Position numbers and translations under genes: made by a program
NCBI RefSeq assembly: GCF_010095445.2
Contig: NZ_WFGV02000027.1
Coordinates: forward strand, 1-64,000
DNA from: Pseudomonas sp. TNT3
GTDB lineage: Bacteria; Pseudomonadota; Gammaproteobacteria; Pseudomonadales; Pseudomonadaceae
DNA length: 64,000 nt
Direction: 5' to 3'
Notes under the pieces: model-generated
Databases searched by the model: none
Told to the model about the DNA's origin: nothing
What the model saw: only the letters and a program-made list of their open reading frames with translations
Part shown: positions 43,106 to 53,718 of the stretch, in pieces
How the letters are laid out: each line of letters begins with the position of its first letter
Numbering within the stretch: the first letter of the stretch is position 1

Positions 43106-43873
43106 CTATTTGGTCGTGTTCAACCAGACGGACGGCGCCTGTCCCAGGACGCGGCGGAACATTGTTGAGAACGCTGCGGGGCTGTCGTAACCGAAGTCCA
43201 GCGCAATCCGCGTTACGGGTTCACTTTCCGCCAACCGCGCCAGTGCTAACACCACGCAGGCGCGCTGTCGCCACTGACTGAAACTCAAGCCGGTCTGCTG
43301 GCGAAAAAGACGATTGAACGTGCGCAGACTGGTATGCAAATGATCAGCCCACTGCTGCGGCGACTGGTGTGCATCGGGATGCTGTACGAAACCTTGGCAC
43401 AACCCGAGGAGCCGGGGGTCCACAGGCAACGGAATGTGCAGCGGTAAATGAGTACTGCGTGCCAATTCGTGCAGCAGCAAATCGATCAGCGCTCCATCGC
43501 GCCCGGCCTCGTCATACGTTAAGGGAATCTCCACTGCCTCCATCAGTAAATGTCGCATCAACGGCGAAACATTGATCACCTGACAACGACTCCCCAGATC
43601 GACAGTCCCCGGTTCGATGTAAAGGCTGCGGGTGCTCACCCCTAACATCACCACTTCGTGAACAATGCCCGCTGGTATCCACACCGCACGCTGCGGTGGC
43701 ACGACCCAGTTGCCGTCGTGCGTACTCACCTGCATCACCCCGGTTGCCCCATACAACAGTTGTGCGCGCCGGTGCGTATGACGGGGTAACAGATGCCCGT
43801 ACGAATAATCCGAACCGGTCGCTACCACGGGTCGCGGCGTGTCATCCAGCAGATCAATTGAAACATTGCGCAT
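43106..43873 (-). CDS. AraC-family regulator with cupin sensor
   Basis: 255 residues. The N-terminal cupin-like half has HLLPRHTHRRAQLLYGATGV and PPQRAVWIPAGIVHEV. The C-terminal double HTH is WADHLHTSLRTFNRLFRQQT, GLSFSQWRQRACVVLALARL and IALDFGYDSPAAFSTMFRRV. This is the type that senses an unknown small ligand or drug. It is divergent from the TauE/SafE exporter gene with 110 bases between, which it probably controls. Confidence 0.87.
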   Translation of the reverse strand: MRNVSIDLLDDTPRPVVATGSDYSYGHLLPRHTHRRAQLLYGATGVMQVSTHDGNWVVPPQRAVWIPAGIVHEVVMLGVSTRSLYIEPGTVDLGSRCQVINVSPLMRHLLMEAVEIPLTYDEAGRDGALIDLLLHELARSTHLPLHIPLPVDPRLLGLCQGFVQHPDAHQSPQQWADHLHTSLRTFNRLFRQQTGLSFSQWRQRACVVLALARLAESEPVTRIALDFGYDSPAAFSTMFRRVLGQAPSVWLNTTK

Positions 43874-43983
43874 TGAGACATCCGGCGATTGGCGTAAACG
43901 CGAACATTATTGGCTGGCTTGCTGAAGCGAGCCAACCCCGGCCGGTTTATCGTCGTCCCCCCTCAACCAGCGGACGACACGCG

Positions 43984-44799
43984 ATGTTCTATTTACTGCT
44001 GACACTTTTCGGCTGCATGACGGGCGCTACCGCTGTGCTGTTTGGCTTTGGCGGCGGCTTCGTGGTCGTGCCATTGCTGTACCGCATGCTTATGACCAGC
44101 AACGGCGCAGACGACTCCATCGGCCAATCGGCGATGCATATTGCTGTCGCTACCTCGACCTGCGTCATGATCGTCAACGCACTGCTTGCCACCGCGAAAC
44201 ACCGTCGCGCCGGCAATCTGATCCGAGATTACTTGTGGCCGTTGGGCGGGTACATCGGAGTGGGTGCAGTCGTTGGCGCGGTCGCGGCGATGTGGGTCAG
44301 TGGCGAGGTGATTCGCTATGCCTTCATCGCCTATCTGGGCGTAACCATTCTGGATTGCCTGCTCAGACGCGGATTTCTTACGCAAACCGATAACGAAATC
44401 CCACGTCAATTGGGAAGGGCGGAAGTTTCTGGTGGCGGTGTAGGAATCGGCGCTATTGCTACGTTTCTTGGCGTAGGCGGTAGCGTCATGACTGTGCCTT
44501 TGTTGCGGCGCTGCGGGTTGAGCATGACCCAGGCGACGTCCATGGCGAATCCGCTGAGCCTGCCCGTGGCGGTGGCAGGAACGCTAACTTACATGGGGAT
44601 GGCGGGGTTCACCGAGTTTGATCTGGGGACGTGGTTCATCGGCTATGTGGATCTGCTGGCGTTTGCGGTTTTGACGATGGGGTCGTTATTGGGTATTCGA
44701 TTGGCTACGCCATGGATCGGTCGGATTCCGGATCGGGTGCATGCGCGGGTTTATGTTGGTTTGTTAATGTTGGTCATGCTGAGCATGTGCTTCAGCTAG
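43984..44799 (+). CDS. TauE/SafE-family membrane exporter
   Basis: 271 residues with about eight membrane segments. The repeated TauE pattern appears as AVLFGFGGGFVVVPLLYRML and ATFLGVGGSVMTVPLLRRCG, each followed by A-x-x-x-x-S/T-x-C/M. The family exports small sulphur or organic anions (sulfite, sulfoacetate). The ATG at 43984 is used; upstream in-frame sequence overlaps the AraC gene on the other strand. Regulation by the divergent AraC protein is likely. Substrate unknown. Confidence 0.85.
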   Translation: MFYLLLTLFGCMTGATAVLFGFGGGFVVVPLLYRMLMTSNGADDSIGQSAMHIAVATSTCVMIVNALLATAKHRRAGNLIRDYLWPLGGYIGVGAVVGAVAAMWVSGEVIRYAFIAYLGVTILDCLLRRGFLTQTDNEIPRQLGRAEVSGGGVGIGAIATFLGVGGSVMTVPLLRRCGLSMTQATSMANPLSLPVAVAGTLTYMGMAGFTEFDLGTWFIGYVDLLAFAVLTMGSLLGIRLATPWIGRIPDRVHARVYVGLLMLVMLSMCFS

Positions 44800-44875
44800 C
44801 CGGATGAGTACGCGAACGACTTCCTCAGAGGCATTAAAGGTCAAAAAGACTGAGCGACAACTCCAACAAAGCTGA

Positions 44876-45865
44876 TCACTGCTGCGCCAACCCCGGCGCT
44901 TCCCGAATAATGAAGTGATCCAGGTTCTCGATATTTGCACTGAACACCCCGAACGTCTGCTCGGGGTTCTTCTTGCTCGGCACCTGTTTCAACTCCGGCG
45001 TCACGCCATAAAAGAAGCAATACAAGTCCTTCCCACTCTCGATGGCGTGCTTGATCTCTTCCAGAAACGCTTTGCGCTTGCGGTAGTTGTCGATCAGCTT
45101 CTTGCTCAGGTACACATTGACTGAGTACGGCTTCTTCTTCGCCTCGTCCGCTTGCTTGAACCAGACCTTCTGTTCGAAATCGATGCGAAAGCTCTGTGTG
45201 TAATCCTTGATCTCCTTGATCTTGCCCCAGTAAATCAGTCCCTTGTTGTCCGTCAGGTATTCGATCTTCTTGAAGAATGACCCGTAGGGCGCCGTGTGCT
45301 CGCCAATCTTCAAAGGCATGCGCTTGAGCAGGTCTTTGTCTTCGAAGTTCGAGACGAAACACTCCACTGGATGGGCGAAGATGCTGGTCTTGTCTGGAGC
45401 GGAATCGTGGGCAGGTTTTTCGACATCTCCTGCGGCTAAATACGGTTTCGCCTCCTCACGAACTACATCCGCCACCACCGTCGTGTTCGAAGGCTTGCGC
45501 ACATACTCACGTCGAGTCAGCAACAACTCCGATGGGAAATGTTCCTCGCGACTGTCATCCGTTTCCGCCGCATCCGCGTCCACTCCAGGCGCCGGCGATT
45601 TGAGACTGACATAAGGGCAATCCTCAACATGCCGGGTGCTTGGCGTATTTTTGAAATGCGGGGTGCGAACGTAATTCACGTTTTTGGCGTTGAACGTCGT
45701 CAACACATTTGCGGCATCGAACGCCGCCCTGCAGGCGTCATTGGGGCATTGGAAATGTTCTTTCGCGGAATCGAACGCCATGGTCTCGTCGAAATTCAAA
45801 TCGCGCACGTCATAGATCGACAGCTTGTCGTCGAGGCTTAGGCAGTAGGCGAGGTCGAATTTCAT
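44876..45865 (-). CDS. Protein of unknown function with CoiA-like zinc motif
   Basis: 329 residues. The N-terminal part has C40-x4-C45 (FQCPNDACRAAF), then H70, H79 and C83 in HFKNTPSTRHVEDCPYV. This spacing resembles the zinc site of CoiA-type competence/nuclease proteins, but no nuclease core is clear. A polar linker (about residues 85-180) follows. The C-terminal half (about 190-329) contains KIGEHTAPYGSFFKKIEYLT, GLIYWGKIKEIKDYTQS and LIDNYRKRKAFLEEIKHAIE. It is the first of three accessory minus-strand genes. ATG at 45865 has a weak ribosome site. I cannot name a family. Confidence 0.6.
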   Translation of the reverse strand: MKFDLAYCLSLDDKLSIYDVRDLNFDETMAFDSAKEHFQCPNDACRAAFDAANVLTTFNAKNVNYVRTPHFKNTPSTRHVEDCPYVSLKSPAPGVDADAAETDDSREEHFPSELLLTRREYVRKPSNTTVVADVVREEAKPYLAAGDVEKPAHDSAPDKTSIFAHPVECFVSNFEDKDLLKRMPLKIGEHTAPYGSFFKKIEYLTDNKGLIYWGKIKEIKDYTQSFRIDFEQKVWFKQADEAKKKPYSVNVYLSKKLIDNYRKRKAFLEEIKHAIESGKDLYCFFYGVTPELKQVPSKKNPEQTFGVFSANIENLDHFIIREAPGLAQQ

Positions 45866-46032
45866 GGTGGGCTCGGGTCTGAGGGAGAACAGTGGCGTAT
45901 TAATAGCGGGAGGCGTGGCGGGTTGCACTGACTGTTTTCAGAACCCTTTAATTTCAACGGCAACACGCCAAACCTGTGGGAGCGAGCCTGCTCGCGATTC
46001 CTAACATGAACACAGTAAGCTAGGCATGAATC

Positions 46033-46165
46033 TGTGGTGAGGGGATTTATCCCCGTTCGGCTGCGGAGCAGTCGCAAAGCGAATAAATGGATCTTTCTGA
46101 TTGACCGCATTTGGCAGTTTTGGGGCTGCTTCGCTGCCCAACGGGGATAAATCCCCTCGCCACAG
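46033..46165. repeat. Long inverted repeat, 'gtggcgagggg' family
   Basis: tgtggtgaggggatttatcc and complement ggataaatcccctcgccaca, about 90 bases apart, with gttcggctgc/gcagcccaac inside; same family as 5672 and 11824. A half REP (tgtgggagcgagcctgctcg) lies just before it at 45975-45994. Confidence 0.88.
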
Positions 46166-46181
46166 GTTCTATGCAGTCCAA

Positions 46182-46895
46182 TTACTCACGTCTCAATCGC
46201 TTCACTTGCTGATAAAGCGACTCAGTGAATCCCTCACTGTCATTCGAGTGGTGACAGCGTCGATGGCAGTTCGGACAAAGCGCCACAGCGTTGCTAGCTT
46301 GATCAGAACCCTTATTCGCCAAGTGCTTAACGTGGTGAACTTCAAGGTAGGGCAAGTCATCTTTAGTGAATGGCGCCGGTTGACCACACCCTTCACATAT
46401 CCCTTTGGCTTTCTTGCGAACCCAGGCTCTAACCTTCGGGTCGCGTATATAAGCTGTACCTTGGGCAGGAGCACGCTTGGGCTTCAAAATCCCCACAGGT
46501 TCATTCTCGAGAGGCAGCTTTTCCAGTGCCGCCGCTCGCCGCTCTAGCACTTCATCATCAGCAGTAGGAGCCGTTGGATCTCCTGGCGTGACCCCCTTTT
46601 CAATCAATACGGCTCGGATTGCTGGCTCAACGTTTGCCCCTACGTTTCTGGCTGGCTTGTACCCTTTTATGTACTCCCGATGCATTCTCATTAGAACAGC
46701 AGAGATATTCTGCATCCGGAATTCAACTGAGCCTTTGGTGCGGGTGGGTAGGGCTGATGCACGCAGTACGCGATTCTCATGTGCCTTGCTAAATTTTTGG
46801 CCGGTTCGCTCTAACTCAAACATCTTCAGATAGGCGTCAACTGCAGCCTCAATCTCAGGAATGCTCCAGTCAGTGTCTTTATTCTTGTCGCTCAT
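46182..46895 (-). CDS. HNH endonuclease (McrA-like)
   Basis: 237 residues. The N-terminal domain (IPEIEAAVDAYLKMFELERT, GSVEFRMQNISAVLMRM) resembles the modified-base-recognition lead of McrA-type HNH enzymes. The C-terminal HNH core has a zinc knuckle CEGCG, then LEVHHVKHLANKGSDQAS with the catalytic His pair, NAVALCPNCHRRCHH with the second knuckle. Such enzymes often restrict modified or phage DNA. ATG at 46895. It has no methylase neighbour. It lies among accessory genes and is probably horizontally acquired. Confidence 0.85.
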   Translation of the reverse strand: MSDKNKDTDWSIPEIEAAVDAYLKMFELERTGQKFSKAHENRVLRASALPTRTKGSVEFRMQNISAVLMRMHREYIKGYKPARNVGANVEPAIRAVLIEKGVTPGDPTAPTADDEVLERRAAALEKLPLENEPVGILKPKRAPAQGTAYIRDPKVRAWVRKKAKGICEGCGQPAPFTKDDLPYLEVHHVKHLANKGSDQASNAVALCPNCHRRCHHSNDSEGFTESLYQQVKRLRRE

Positions 46896-47005
46896 AAAAT
46901 CGCCGAGGGCTGAAAACCCTCGGACGATACTGAGTGGCCATCACGGCTGTCTACGAAAATTCCTACAGAAAAGTACGACGTTTCCTTCGCGCGATTCTAC
47001 AAAAC

Positions 47006-47539
47006 CTAACCGACCGGATGCTTTGAAAGCTGAAACACGCCCAAAACCTTTCGCCACCAAGGCTTAACAGCTGGCGCGCGCCGACGTGTGCGGCCTAACA
47101 ACAAATAAGGCATGTCCCGCAGCCGAATCCAACCCTCATTCTGCCAATGCAACAAGCTCAACGACATCTCCGGCCAATCCAGCAAACTCAACATGGGCCG
47201 ATCAGTATTGTTTGACTTCCCTGCATCGCGCAGGGCCGGCACCACCTGATGGGTCAACCACTCGCGCAACAACCGATTCCCTGGCACGTAGTGATACACC
47301 AACAAGGCATACGCACCGGACTCGCTAATCATCAGTTGGTTCTCAGGCTTGCCGTTGTAGTTAATCAACAGCATATGCCGCTGATCCTCGTCCAACTTGT
47401 TGACTGCACGATCACTGAGATGGAAGCCCATTAACCGACCCAGTTCACGAGCACAAAACCACGGTTGGTTTTCCAGAAGAAGGGCGTGGAGACGAAGGTG
47501 ATGGCGGGTGAATACCGTTGGTATGAATGGATCAAGCAT
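47006..47539 (-). CDS. BRO-N-domain protein, phage antirepressor-like
   Basis: 177 residues. The BRO-N domain covers about residues 8-105: FTRHHLRLHALLLENQPWFC, ARELGRLMGFHLSDRAVNKL, RHMLLINYNGKPENQLMISE, SGAYALLVYHYVPGNRLLRE, WLTHQVVPALRDAGK. Family members bind DNA and are known from phage antirepressors and baculovirus Bro. The basic C-terminus has RTRRRAPAVKPWWRKVLGVF. ATG at 47539 follows CGGAGATCGGTC. Probably a remnant of a prophage or a domesticated regulator; no other phage genes are adjacent. Confidence 0.85.
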   Translation of the reverse strand: MLDPFIPTVFTRHHLRLHALLLENQPWFCARELGRLMGFHLSDRAVNKLDEDQRHMLLINYNGKPENQLMISESGAYALLVYHYVPGNRLLREWLTHQVVPALRDAGKSNNTDRPMLSLLDWPEMSLSLLHWQNEGWIRLRDMPYLLLGRTRRRAPAVKPWWRKVLGVFQLSKHPVG

Positions 47540-47864
47540 GACCGATCTCCGAGATGGAGAAGCGGAGGAGAGTCGATATGGGCATCTTCCATTACCTCTA
47601 CGTTTGTTTTTGGATAGAGCCAAAACCCGACGTAGAGGATTGAAGAAAATCCCAACAAGCACTCACTACAAACAAAATGTCGCACACGTGTCTTCGAGAC
47701 ATGCGCGATTTTGAATCAGTGAGCAGCTTCTACGTTGGGCGTTTCTTAGGCACCTGTAACAGAGCTTAACGACGCATTAATCGGCCGACAATACGGACGA
47801 AACTGAAATAGCTGTGGGAGGTTTAGCAACAATTGAGAGCGTAGGTAAGCTTTTTCCTACGCAA
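47540..47864. other. Intergenic region, 325 bases
   Basis: No supported gene. It contains a hairpin CGTAGG-taagcttttt-CCTACG at 47840-47861 and the upstream region of the BRO-N gene. The AT content is higher than in flanking genes. Confidence 0.5.
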
Positions 47865-47893
47865 TAAAAAAGCCCCGATAAGATCGGGGCTTT
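47865..47893 (-). terminator. Terminator of nrdB
   Basis: AAAAAAGCCCCGAT-aag-ATCGGGGCTTT. Read on the minus strand the U-run is strong. It lies 58 bases beyond the nrdB stop. Confidence 0.88.
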
Positions 47894-47950
47894 CAGATTT
47901 TTGATTTAATGATTCAGATTCAAATCATCAAATCGTGGCGAACTCAGCCA

Positions 47951-49201
47951 TCAATCCCAGCTAAGCGCCCCACCAGTCTGATACTCAATAACCCGCGTCT
48001 CAAAGAAATTCTTCTCTTTCTTCAAGTCCATAATCTCGCTCATCCAAGGGAACGGGTTAGTCGTCCCTGGATACTCTTCCTTCAATCCAATCTGCGACAG
48101 ACGACGGTTAGCGATGAACTTCAGGTAGTCCTCCATCATCGCTGCGTTCATGCCCAGCACGCCGCGAGGCATGGTGTCGCGTGCGTATTCGATTTCCAGC
48201 TGAGTGCCTTGCAGAATCATCTGCGAAGCTTCTTCCTTCATTTCAGCATCCCACAAGTGCGGGTTTTCGATTTTGATCTGGTTGATCACGTCGATGCCGA
48301 AGTTCAGGTGCATGGATTCGTCGCGCAGGATGTACTGGAACTGCTCGGCGACGCCGGTCATTTTGTTGCGACGGCCCATGGAGAGGATCTGGGTGAAGCC
48401 GCAGTAGAAGAAGATGCCTTCCAGAACGCAGTAGTAGGCGATCAGGTTGCGCAGCAGTTCTTTGTCGGTTTCGACGGTGCCGGTTTCGAACTTCGGATCG
48501 GAGATCGAACGGGTGTACTTGAGGCCCCAGGTGGCTTTTTTCGCGACCGATGGGATCTCGTGGTACATGTTGAAGATCTCGCCTTCATCCATGGCCAGCG
48601 ATTCGATGCAGTACTGGTAGGCGTGGGTGTGGATCGCCTCTTCGAACGCCTGGCGCAGGATGTACTGGCGGCATTCCGGGTTGGTGATCAGGCGGTATAC
48701 GGCCAGGACCAGGTTGTTGGCAACCAGGGAGTCGGCGGTGGAGAAGAAGCCGAGGTTGCGCATGACGATGCGGCGCTCGTCGTCGGTCAGGCCTTCCGGA
48801 TCTTTCCAGAGGGCGATGTCGGCGGTCATGTTGACTTCTTGCGGCATCCAGTGGTTTGCGCAACCGTCCAGGTACTTCTGCCAGGCCCAGTCGTACTTGA
48901 AAGGTACGAGTTGGTTGAGGTCGGCGCGGCAGTTGATCATGCGCTTTTCGTCGACGGCCACACGGGCGGAGGCGCCTTCGAGTTCGGCGAGGCCTTCGGC
49001 GATGTCGAGGTTGTCCAGGGCGGCCTTGGCGCGAGCGATGGCGGCGGAGTCAGACGCGGTTACAGCGCGAGCTTCTTGAGCGGCAACACCACCTGCGGTG
49101 TCGAGGCGGTCCATGTTGGCTTCAGTCGCGTGGCCGGCGTTGGCGCCTTTGACCACGGTTTCGGCGCTGTCTTCTTTGTCGAATTCGTCCCAGCTCAGCA
49201 T
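47951..49201 (-). CDS. nrdB: Class Ia ribonucleotide reductase, beta subunit
   Basis: 416 residues. It houses the di-iron tyrosyl radical: RQAFEEAIHTHAYQYCIESL provides the E-x2-H ligand pair and the radical Tyr, and LRDESMHLNFGIDV supplies the second E-x2-H. It has a long N-terminal extension (about 90 residues, Ala/Asp-rich) as in Pseudomonas NrdB. It makes deoxyribonucleotides with NrdA. ATG at 49201 follows CAGGAGACGACACG. NrdA is not adjacent here; the next genes upstream are small secreted proteins. Confidence 0.95.
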   Translation of the reverse strand: MLSWDEFDKEDSAETVVKGANAGHATEANMDRLDTAGGVAAQEARAVTASDSAAIARAKAALDNLDIAEGLAELEGASARVAVDEKRMINCRADLNQLVPFKYDWAWQKYLDGCANHWMPQEVNMTADIALWKDPEGLTDDERRIVMRNLGFFSTADSLVANNLVLAVYRLITNPECRQYILRQAFEEAIHTHAYQYCIESLAMDEGEIFNMYHEIPSVAKKATWGLKYTRSISDPKFETGTVETDKELLRNLIAYYCVLEGIFFYCGFTQILSMGRRNKMTGVAEQFQYILRDESMHLNFGIDVINQIKIENPHLWDAEMKEEASQMILQGTQLEIEYARDTMPRGVLGMNAAMMEDYLKFIANRRLSQIGLKEEYPGTTNPFPWMSEIMDLKKEKNFFETRVIEYQTGGALSWD

Positions 49202-49718
49202 GACGTGTCGTCTCCTGCGTGAGGGCCAGATGCCCGTGTGATGATTTTTCACACGGTCGGGTCTGACCGCGTTGGATCTAAAGGAATATCGTTTTTTGCA
49301 GCAGCTATACGCAGGCATCAAACAGAATTTTGTACGGGTATACCGAAGCCGCTGACGGGCGCAGATTGCGTGAACAGTTCTGCGTGGGCTTCAGACTGGC
49401 TTTTGACCCCTGTAAGGGGATATTGCAGGCCCGTTTAAGCCGGCATTATAGGGAAATTTTTGCGGCCGTGGTGGGGCGAATCCGCGCATGGAGCGGTCGA
49501 GGCGAGGGGATTTTCGGTCGGAGCGAGGCTTTACAGGGCTTTGGCTGGATATCGCGGCTGAAGATTTTTTTTCTTAAATTTTGACGTGCTGATTTTTTGT
49601 TCAAAAAATAGCCAAAAAATCACGTTTTTCACTACATCTTGTGTTTAAAGGCGTTTTTCCATAGCCCTAGACACAACTAAGCCCGACCGGGGTCGGGCTG
49701 TAAAGTCACGCTATAGGA
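49202..49718. other. Long leader/intergenic region upstream of nrdB, 517 bases
   Basis: The stretch has a GC-rich part next to nrdB and an AT-rich part at 49560-49660 that holds likely promoter sequence for the minus strand (TTGAAC, 17-base spacer, AAATTT around 49580-49608) and a NrdR-box-like site. If used, that promoter leaves a leader of about 370 bases. A hairpin AGCCCGACC/GGTCGGGCT at 49680-49699 ends the neighbouring gene. Confidence 0.4.
49629..49644. promoter_or_regulatory. NrdR-box-like site
   Basis: TCACTACATCTTGTGT matches the NrdR consensus acaCwAtATaTwGtgt at most positions. Only one box is seen, while NrdR usually binds two about 31 bases apart. Confidence 0.4.
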
Positions 49719-50033
49719 TCAGCTGTAACGAGCGGCACCTACGTGATCGGCGCCATCGGCTGCGACTTTCGCGGCGCCAGTGTGATCGAAACCGTCGGCA
49801 GCTACTTTGGCAGCGCCCGTATGATCAAAGCCATCAGAAGCCAGTTTGCCTGCACCGACGTGATCCGAACCATCGGCAGCGAAAGACGCTGAACCGGTAT
49901 GGTCGTAACCATCTGCAGCAACGGCTGCTTCGTGGGTGAAAGTGGCCGAGCCGGTGCGGTCATAACCGTCGGCGGCAAAGGTGTTTGCGGCCAGTACAGA
50001 CAGGGTCAGGGCGAGGATCAGTTTGGTTTTCAT
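49719..50033 (-). CDS. Secreted protein made of 13-residue repeats
   Basis: 104 residues. Signal peptide MKTKLILALTLSVLAANTFA. The mature protein is almost wholly repeats of AADGFDHTGAAKV type: six units, the first followed by a six-residue insert (THEAAV), the last five contiguous at residues 39-103. Conserved positions are DG, D-H/R, T/V-G and a small residue pair. No family is recognised; Asp-Gly-x-Asp recalls calcium-binding loops. ATG at 50033 follows GGAGCCACTACC. It lies between nrdB and a DUF2790 gene. Confidence 0.8.
   Translation of the reverse strand: MKTKLILALTLSVLAANTFAADGYDRTGSATFTHEAAVAADGYDHTGSASFAADGSDHVGAGKLASDGFDHTGAAKVAADGFDHTGAAKVAADGADHVGAARYS
49725..49919 (-). repeat. 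Five 39-bp tandem coding repeats
   Basis: The five contiguous 13-codon units of the repeat protein. The third and fourth (AxDGFDHTGAAKV) are closest in sequence; unit number may vary between strains. Confidence 0.8.
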
Positions 50034-50221
50034 GGTAGTGGCTCCAGGTTCGTTGGCGTTTTGTGCCTTGGGTGTGGAATTCATACTACGCCTGATAAAT
50101 CGATTAAAAAGCGCAAATAAGTGCTTAAAACAATCGTATAAATCGATCTATACGGTTTGGCGCTTCATCTGCCTGGAATGACGGGCGGACGGGTCAAACC
50201 GTATAAAGGGGGAGCGGGTGA

Positions 50222-50485
50222 TCAGCCGTTGGAGCAGCCGTTACCCATGACGCTGTAACGCAGGATGTGGCGTTGACCGGTGGAGTCGTCGTATTCCATT
50301 TTCATTGGAACCACTTCGCACACATTCGGGATTTCACTCATGGAGACAACTTTGGCGATGTCCAGGTGAGTGGAGTAAGTGTATTCCTCGATGGCCGGTT
50401 TTTGCTGTGCGACATCAGTCGGGACCTCGTCTGCCATGGCGGTTACGCACAGACTGGAGAGGGCCAGAACTAATAAAGCTTTCAT
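50222..50485 (-). CDS. DUF2790 small exported protein
   Basis: 87 residues. Signal peptide MKALLVLALSSLCVTAMADE. The mature part has the DUF2790 core YTYSTHLDIAKVVSMSEIPN, VCEVVPMKMEYDDSTGQRHI and the end YSVMGNGCSNG with two Cys that could pair. This Pseudomonas-specific family is periplasmic and of unknown function. ATG at 50485 follows AAAAGGTAAATTTGAA. Confidence 0.9.
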   Translation of the reverse strand: MKALLVLALSSLCVTAMADEVPTDVAQQKPAIEEYTYSTHLDIAKVVSMSEIPNVCEVVPMKMEYDDSTGQRHILRYSVMGNGCSNG

Positions 50486-50723
50486 TTCAAATTTACCTTT
50501 TAGAGGTCGAATGGGGTCACGCAACCTTTTTGGGGTTGCGTGTGGAGCTTTAACAAGAGTCTTGGATTAACTGCCTTCGTGGGGGCTGCAACTGGGTTAA
50601 TCACTTGCCTGGTTGGCGAGTTGGATTTTAGGCGCGGGGGGTGAATTCATATAGGTGGGGTTTTGATAAACACCTTTGACAGATTTCGTAACAATCGGTG
50701 TTTCCCAGCGCTAACACACGACT

Positions 50724-50857
50724 TGTAGCAGCTGGCGAAGCCTGCGTCCGGCTGCGAAGCAGTCGTCATTTCGGGGCATGCGGTGTGTCAGGCGAAACTG
50801 CGCTATCAGATTTCACGACTGATTCGCAGCCGGACGCAGGCTTCGCCAGCTGCTACA
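50724..50857. repeat. Inverted repeat, 'tgtagcagctggcg' family
   Basis: tgtagcagctggcgaagcct and complement, with gcgtccggctgcgaa inside and a loop of about 50 bases; same family as the outer repeat at 11789. The surrounding gap 50486-51065 otherwise holds only promoter-type sequence for acs. Confidence 0.9.
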
Positions 50858-51065
50858 AAGTGAGCGTTGTTGATCTTCAGGTTTAAGTTTTCAGTGATAT
50901 CGCATTCGAGGGCAAACCCTGCTCCTACAGGCGTCGTGGCGGGCGTTTGAGGCTTATCACGATAATTTGTAGGGGCTTGTTACTACCATCGTCGAATGGT
51001 TCTATACGGCTGGCCCGGCTACAACAGGGTCATACAAAAACAACTATTTCACCGAGGTAAGAAAG

Positions 51066-53021
<1,956 letters not shown>

Positions 53022-53043
53022 CCGCTGTCTTTGAGTCAGTAAA

Positions 53044-53080
53044 ACCCCCATCCGGTGTTGCGCCGGATGGGGTTTTTTTT
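53044..53080 (+). terminator. Terminator of acs
   Basis: CCCCATCCGG-tgttgcg-CCGGATGGGG then eight T; strong. Confidence 0.93.
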
Positions 53081-53112
53081 GCCTGGGGTTTTGTGGGGGC
53101 TGTTCGGGCCTT

Positions 53113-53204
53113 ATCGCTAGCAGGCTAGCTCCCACAAGGTTCTTCAGTGGATTCAAAATTTGAGCCCAGCGCAATTCCCCTGTGGGAGCTAGCCTGCTAG
53201 CGAT
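53113..53204. repeat. REP inverted pair
   Basis: atcgctagcaggctagctcc and the exact complement, about 45 bases apart; the 'ctagcaggctag' variant seen only here. Confidence 0.9.
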
Positions 53205-53534
53205 GGCGATCTGTCAGACGCTAAATAAACATCAGCCAATAATTATCGGCATCCCCTGTCATCCTTTTCCCACTGTTACCCGAACCCATTCAAGTAACTA
53301 AATGTGTAACCGCTCGCGCCGATACGGGGCATTGAGAAACGCAAAGCCCCATCCTTGGGCGTCTGCAGCCCCTCTGAAAATAAGACACCACGCTACGCTT
53401 GCCGGATTAGAAGGGTTTGCCAATAATAGGCCCGCAATTTGCAGCATAGATCGGTTCACTGTCTTTTGCTCCTGCATGAAAATGCAGGGCTGTCAACGTG
53501 CCCAAACGGCTTTCTCGGTGCTTCTGTAATTTGT
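53205..53534. other. Intergenic region, 330 bases, before the aotJ promoter
   Basis: No gene supported. It holds a weak second ArgR-like half-site, TGTCAA-N8-AA at 53491-53506. The stretch 53300-53480 shows no further feature I can support. Confidence 0.4.
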
Positions 53535-53550
53535 TGTCGCATTGAAGAAA
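53535..53550 (+). promoter_or_regulatory. ArgR half-site upstream of aotJ
   Basis: TGTCGC-N8-AA (N8 attgaaga), an exact match to the ArgR half-site known from P. aeruginosa, 168 bases before aotJ. Confidence 0.7.
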
Positions 53551-53718
53551 TATCGGCTTCGGGCCTGTCGTTAGAATGCCGATCACTCGCTGGTCGTTGC
53601 ATGCGTTGAAAATAACGTGTGTTACACAAGACGCAGCAATCGCTTTCCGGTTTTACTCACTCGCATATTGGGCTGTCGCTCACTCTGCCTTTTAGCCCTT
53701 TACCGATGGAGTCCCAAG

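Noticed and set aside
47909..49222. 437-codon frame antisense to nrdB
   Set aside because: nrdB has all metal ligands and the radical Tyr; the mirror frame has no recognisable domain.
49725..49919. CRISPR-like array
   Set aside because: The 39-bp units are contiguous, in frame and encode a protein; there are no spacers.
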